Assembly (NCBI GenBank): GCA_023451415.1
Contig: JAEXZK010000120.1
Span: 1 to 8,140, forward strand
Direction of reading: 5' to 3'
DNA: 8,140 nt
Origin: Bacillota bacterium
Lineage (GTDB): Bacteria > Bacillota > Clostridia > Oscillospirales > Ruminococcaceae
Shown in pieces: positions 5,483 through 8,140 of this stretch (positions are counted from its first letter, which is position 1; every line of letters begins with the position of its first letter). A program made the position numbers and the translations under genes. Under the pieces are notes generated by a model. It made no database searches. It worked only from the letters and a program-made list of their open reading frames with translations, and was not told the origin of the DNA.

Positions 5483-5869
5483 ATGGAAAAAAAGATCACC
5501 TCTATCGCCGGGGCGCCCCGCCCCACCGGCCCTTACTCCCAGGCCCTGGCCGTGGGGGACCTTCTCTTCATCGCCGGCACCCTGGGGGTGGACCCCGCCA
5601 CCGACCAGCTGGTGGAGGGCGTGGAGGCCCAGACCCGCCTGGCCATGGACAATATTGTCCGGGTCCTGGAGGAAAACGGCATGACCACCCGCAACATCGT
5701 CAAGACCAATATGTTCATCAAGAACATGGACCACTTCCCGGTCATCAACGCCGCCTACGCCCCCTACTTCCCCGACGGCGAATACCCGGTGCGCACCTGT
5801 GTGGAAATTTCCAAGACGCCCAAGGACGGACTCATCGAGATTGAATGCATCGCCATGCGCCTGGACTGA
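5483..5869 (+). CDS. ridA: RidA family reactive enamine/imine deaminase
   Basis: At 128 residues this is the standard length for the RidA (YjgF/YER057c/UK114) family, small cytosolic homotrimers that hydrolyse reactive 2-aminoacrylate and related enamines/imines released by PLP enzymes such as serine or threonine dehydratase. Family features visible in order: GAPRPTGPYSQAL near the N-terminus, LFIAGTLGVDPAT at 28-40, VKTNMFIKNMDHFPVIN at 73-89, and YPVRTCVEI at 101-109. Arg104 is the residue that holds the substrate carboxylate, and Glu119 in IEIECIA is the conserved acidic residue. The usual SGQ near the start of strand two is AGT here, a mild departure. The ATG at 5483 follows GAGGAGG closely; the frame is open further upstream, but that region overlaps the 62-residue gene. 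It converges with the ABC transporter operon. Confidence 0.94.
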   Translation: MEKKITSIAGAPRPTGPYSQALAVGDLLFIAGTLGVDPATDQLVEGVEAQTRLAMDNIVRVLEENGMTTRNIVKTNMFIKNMDHFPVINAAYAPYFPDGEYPVRTCVEISKTPKDGLIEIECIAMRLD

Positions 5870-5885
5870 GCCCCGGATGCCAAAG

Positions 5886-5927
5886 CCGCCCCCTCCCGCA
5901 TACACAAAGCGGAAGGGGGCGGTTTTT
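5886..5927 (+). terminator. Intrinsic terminator after ridA
   Basis: A 14-position stem with one mismatch forms between 5886-5899 and 5909-5922 (CCGCCCCCT pairs with AGGGGGCGG, then CCGC with GCGG) around a nine-base loop. TTTTT follows at 5923-5927. It lies 17 bases after the ridA stop codon. On the opposite strand it lies just beyond the ATPase stop and is followed by CTTTGG, so it may also slow convergent transcription. Confidence 0.9.
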
Positions 5928-5947
5928 GGCTGTCATATTGTGTTTTT

Positions 5948-6694
5948 TTACAGCACCTTGGCAAGGAAGTCCCGGAGGCGCTCGCTTTTGGGGTTCTGGA
6001 AGAACTCCTCGGGGGGAGCCTCCTCCACGATCCTGCCGTCGGCCATAAAGACCACCCGGGTGCCCACCTCCCGGGCAAAGCCCATCTCATGGGTGACCAC
6101 CACCATGGTCATCCCGTCCCGGGCCAGGGCCTTCATCACCTCCAGCACCTCCCCCACCATCTCGGGGTCCAGGGCGGAGGTGGGTTCGTCAAAGAGCATC
6201 ACATCAGGCTGCATGCAAAGGGCCCGGACAATGGCGATGCGCTGCTTCTGGCCGCCGGAGAGCTGGATGGGATAGGCTCCCGCCCGGTCCCCAAGGCCCA
6301 CCTTGTCCAGCAGCTCCATGGCCAGGGCCTCGCTGTCCGCCCGAGACATCTTTTTTACCTTCATGGGGGCCAGTGTCAGGTTCTCCATGATGGTCAGATG
6401 GGGGAAAAGATTGAAGTGCTGGAACACCATCCCCATCTTCTGCCGGTGGGCGTTAAGGTCCACCTTCCGGCCGGTGATGTCCACCCCTTCAAAGATGACC
6501 TGCCCCGCGGTGGGGGTCTCCAGCAGGTTGAGGGACCGCAGGAAGGTGCTCTTCCCCGACCCGGAGGGCCCCACCACCACCAGGACGTCCCCCTTGCTGA
6601 TGTCGATGGTCACGCCGTCCAGGGCGTGGATTTTGTTCCCGGCAAAGGACTTTGTCAGGCCCTTGACCTGGATCAGCTTATCGTACGTCGCCAC
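5948..6694 (-). CDS. Polar amino-acid ABC importer, ATP-binding protein
   Basis: This 248-residue cytosolic ATPase of the GlnQ/HisP type energises amino-acid import. All nucleotide-binding motifs are intact: Walker [10 protein letters not shown] at 42-50, Q-loop Gln92 (in [12 protein letters not shown]), ABC signature LSGGQKQR at 145-152, Walker B VMLFDE at 165-170 followed by PTSALDPE, and the switch histidine at 202 (in VVTHEMGFA). The phrase FQHFNLFPH and the C-terminal EEFFQNP are typical of the amino-acid subfamily. The start codon is GTG, chosen because AAAGGAGG sits seven bases ahead. The gene overlaps the end of the permease gene by 17 bases, indicating translational coupling. The transported amino acid cannot be told from the ATPase. 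Confidence 0.95.
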   Translation of the reverse strand: MATYDKLIQVKGLTKSFAGNKIHALDGVTIDISKGDVLVVVGPSGSGKSTFLRSLNLLETPTAGQVIFEGVDITGRKVDLNAHRQKMGMVFQHFNLFPHLTIMENLTLAPMKVKKMSRADSEALAMELLDKVGLGDRAGAYPIQLSGGQKQRIAIVRALCMQPDVMLFDEPTSALDPEMVGEVLEVMKALARDGMTMVVVTHEMGFAREVGTRVVFMADGRIVEEAPPEEFFQNPKSERLRDFLAKVL

Positions 6695-7403
6695 GGCTCA
6701 TCCTCCTTTCAAAGTGCTGGATCACCTTGGATGTGGGGAAGGTGAGGCAGAAGTAAAGTATCGCCGCGATGATCAGGGGCTCCGCGGGGCGGAAAGTGGC
6801 CCCCTGGACCAGCTTGGTGTTGAACATGATCTCCTGCATCCCCCGCACCGAGCAGATGGAGGACTCCTTGATGATGGTGACAAACTCATTGGCGATGGCG
6901 GGAAGGATATTTTTTACCGCCTGGGGCAGGACGATATACCGCATATTCTGGAAGGAACTGAGGCCCAGGGAGCGCGCGGCCTCGGTCTGGCCGTAGTCGA
7001 TGCCCTGGATGCCGGCCCGGATCACTTCCGCCACATAGGCGCCGCTGTTGAGGGAGAGGGCCACAACGCCGGGGACAAACCGTGCCCCTTCGATAAAGCC
7101 GAAGAGGGTAAACTCCGGGGCGGTAAGCACCTTGGCATACACCACATAAAAAATAAAGGACAGCTGCACCAGCATGGGGGTGCCCCGGAGGATCTCGATG
7201 TAGGCGCTGGAGATAAAATGCATCCCCTTGACCACCACCCGGCTGAGGAGGCTCTTGCCCGGTTTGGTGATCCGCATCAGCGCCAGGGCCAGGGCCAAAA
7301 TGAAGCCGAAAAAGACGGTGCACAGGCTGAGGAGGATGGTGTAGACGACGCCCTGTTGGAAGTAGAGGGTATACTTGCCAAGGGCCGCAAAGTTGAGGTC
7401 CAT
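6678..7403 (-). CDS. Polar amino-acid ABC importer, permease
   Basis: The 241-residue membrane protein belongs to the HisM/GlnP/YecS permease family. Hydrophobic segments lie roughly at 20-44, 64-90, 110-130, 165-180 and 206-224. The family signature [13 protein letters not shown] spans 68-80. The cytoplasmic EAA loop, which docks on the ATPase, is at about 141-160 (EAARSLG ... IVLPQA). Only one permease is present, so a homodimer is expected. The ATG at 7403 is preferred over one ten codons upstream at 7433 because AAGGAG lies eight bases before it, while the upstream ATG sits inside a hairpin with its only purine run directly abutting. The last codons overlap the ATPase gene. Confidence 0.94.
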   Translation of the reverse strand: MDLNFAALGKYTLYFQQGVVYTILLSLCTVFFGFILALALALMRITKPGKSLLSRVVVKGMHFISSAYIEILRGTPMLVQLSFIFYVVYAKVLTAPEFTLFGFIEGARFVPGVVALSLNSGAYVAEVIRAGIQGIDYGQTEAARSLGLSSFQNMRYIVLPQAVKNILPAIANEFVTIIKESSICSVRGMQEIMFNTKLVQGATFRPAEPLIIAAILYFCLTFPTSKVIQHFERRMSRGDVR

Positions 7404-7430
7404 GTCTTCACTCCTTTTGGAAAATGGCTG

Positions 7431-7464
7431 CATCCTCCCCCGCCATGGCAGCCGGGGGAGGATG
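7431..7464 (-). other. Intergenic hairpin between binding protein and permease genes
   Basis: CATCCTCCCCC at 7431-7441 is perfectly complementary to 7454-7464, giving an 11-bp GC-rich stem with a 12-base loop that itself contains the palindrome GCCATGGC. On the minus strand it starts 25 bases after the binding-protein stop codon and no immediate U-run follows (CAGCCATTTTCC). Such stems often protect the upstream message or partly terminate, so that more binding protein than permease is made. GGCTGC at 7426-7431 could alternatively pair with GCAGCC at 7448-7453, competing with the main stem. Confidence 0.7.
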
Positions 7465-7489
7465 AGAAAAGCGATATAGGGGGCTTCCG

Positions 7490-8140
7490 TCAGGAAATGG
7501 CTTCTTCCGCCAGGGCATTGGCTTCCTGGATAAATTTATCCATATCGCCGTTCTCCAGCACCTTCTTGATGGTGGCGTTGACGGCGGCGGTCATGGCGTC
7601 GTTGCCCTTCTTGATGGCCACGGCGGAGCCTTCCACGTCGTAGGGAACTTCCATGGCGATCATCAGGTCGTCCTGGGTGGCCAGGTAGCCTTCCGCCACC
7701 ACGGTCTCCATAAAGGCGGCCTCGATCTTGCCGGCCTTCAGCTCCATGATGACATTGGGGATGGCGGTGAGGGAGACCAGGGAAGATTCGGGGGTGTGCT
7801 CCTTGGCCAGATCCTCCTGGATGGAGCCGGTCTGGGCGCCAACGGGCAGGCCCTTAAGGGACTCAAAGCTGGTGTACTTGTCGGCGTCGGCCTTGCGGAT
7901 CATCAGGGACTGGCCGCCCATGTAGTAGTAATCGGAGAAGAGCACCTGGCGGGTGGGATCGGGGGAGAAGCCGGCGATGCCCAGGTCGATGGTGCCGTTG
8001 TTGAGCTCAATGAGGATGGAATCGAAGGCCATGTCCACGACCTTCAGCTCCAGGCCCATTTCATCGGCGATATACTGCGCCAGGTACATATCGAAGCCGA
8101 CAATCTTGTCTTCGCCGTTTTCCATGATGTGGAACTCATA
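7490..8140 (-). CDS. Amino-acid ABC importer, substrate-binding protein (N-terminus missing)
   Basis: The last 216 residues of a family 3 extracellular solute-binding protein are visible. The reading frame stays open through the window edge (Tyr-Glu-Phe-His-Ile precede the first internal Met), so the true start and the expected lipoprotein signal lie to the right. Family features include a YEF...IVGFDMYLAQYIA lobe-1 opening, DLGIAGFSPDPTR followed by FSDYYY (the Arg normally binds the ligand carboxylate), VGAQTGSIQE (ligand-contacting loop), and KIEAAFMETVVAEGYL. In the last stretch, the position where relatives usually have an Asp that binds the ligand amino group carries Glu. The combination fits an alpha-amino acid ligand; which one is not determinable. 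It is the first visible gene of the transporter operon, followed by the permease after an 86-base gap with a hairpin. Confidence 0.92.
   Translation of the reverse strand, partial: YEFHIMENGEDKIVGFDMYLAQYIADEMGLELKVVDMAFDSILIELNNGTIDLGIAGFSPDPTRQVLFSDYYYMGGQSLMIRKADADKYTSFESLKGLPVGAQTGSIQEDLAKEHTPESSLVSLTAIPNVIMELKAGKIEAAFMETVVAEGYLATQDDLMIAMEVPYDVEGSAVAIKKGNDAMTAAVNATIKKVLENGDMDKFIQEANALAEEAIS

Noticed and set aside
5147..5905. 252-residue minus-strand open frame over ridA and the small gene
   Set aside because: It mirrors ridA, and its Gly/His-rich sequence has no support.
6303..7643. 446-residue plus-strand open frame across the ABC transporter genes
   Set aside because: It is antisense to three clear transporter genes, with a His/Asp/Gly-rich composition and no domain.

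Overview
The window looks like chromosomal DNA of a moderately GC-rich Firmicute. A gut-type clostridium of the Oscillospiraceae/Flavonifractor kind is my best guess. The grounds are strong AGGAGG-type ribosome binding sites, AT-rich intergenic promoters between GC-rich genes, and the style of the proteins. The genus is inference. I see no mobile element, tRNA, rRNA or CRISPR array.

Layout. Positions 1-107 hold three consecutive stem-loops, the last a bidirectional terminator. Positions 125-5015, all on the minus strand and read right to left, hold an IclR-family regulator (4176-5015), a glyoxylate carboligase-type ThDP enzyme (2321-4015), a xylose-isomerase-like TIM-barrel protein (1118-2008) and a D-2-hydroxyacid dehydrogenase (125-1081). 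On the plus strand, 5185-5373 encodes a 62-residue protein of unknown function and 5483-5869 a RidA-family deaminase, which ends at a strong hairpin terminator. Converging on ridA from the right is a polar amino-acid ABC importer on the minus strand: substrate-binding protein (7490-8140, N-terminus cut off by the window), permease (6678-7403) and ATPase (5948-6694).

How the genes fit together. The three enzymes form a coherent route: two glyoxylate give tartronate semialdehyde plus CO2 (Gcl-like), then hydroxypyruvate (the TIM-barrel protein as a hydroxypyruvate isomerase), then D-glycerate (the dehydrogenase as a hydroxypyruvate reductase). The adjacent IclR-type regulator is the family that controls gcl in Escherichia coli (AllR/IclR branch). 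The dehydrogenase takes the place of the usual GlxR-type tartronate semialdehyde reductase, and no glycerate kinase is visible. The importer and RidA are probably a separate amino-acid uptake and metabolite-repair block; a functional link to glyoxylate is not shown.

Most notable points. (1) The Gcl-like enzyme carries a glutamate (Glu49) exactly where E. coli Gcl famously has valine (Val51). (2) Both the regulator gene and gcl have recognisable promoters with 17-nt spacers, each with a palindrome lying just downstream of the -10 box, but the two palindromes differ in sequence. (3) There is an evenly spaced triple hairpin at the left edge. Nothing here is clearly a wholly new system; the pathway is known, with an unusual enzyme combination and active site.
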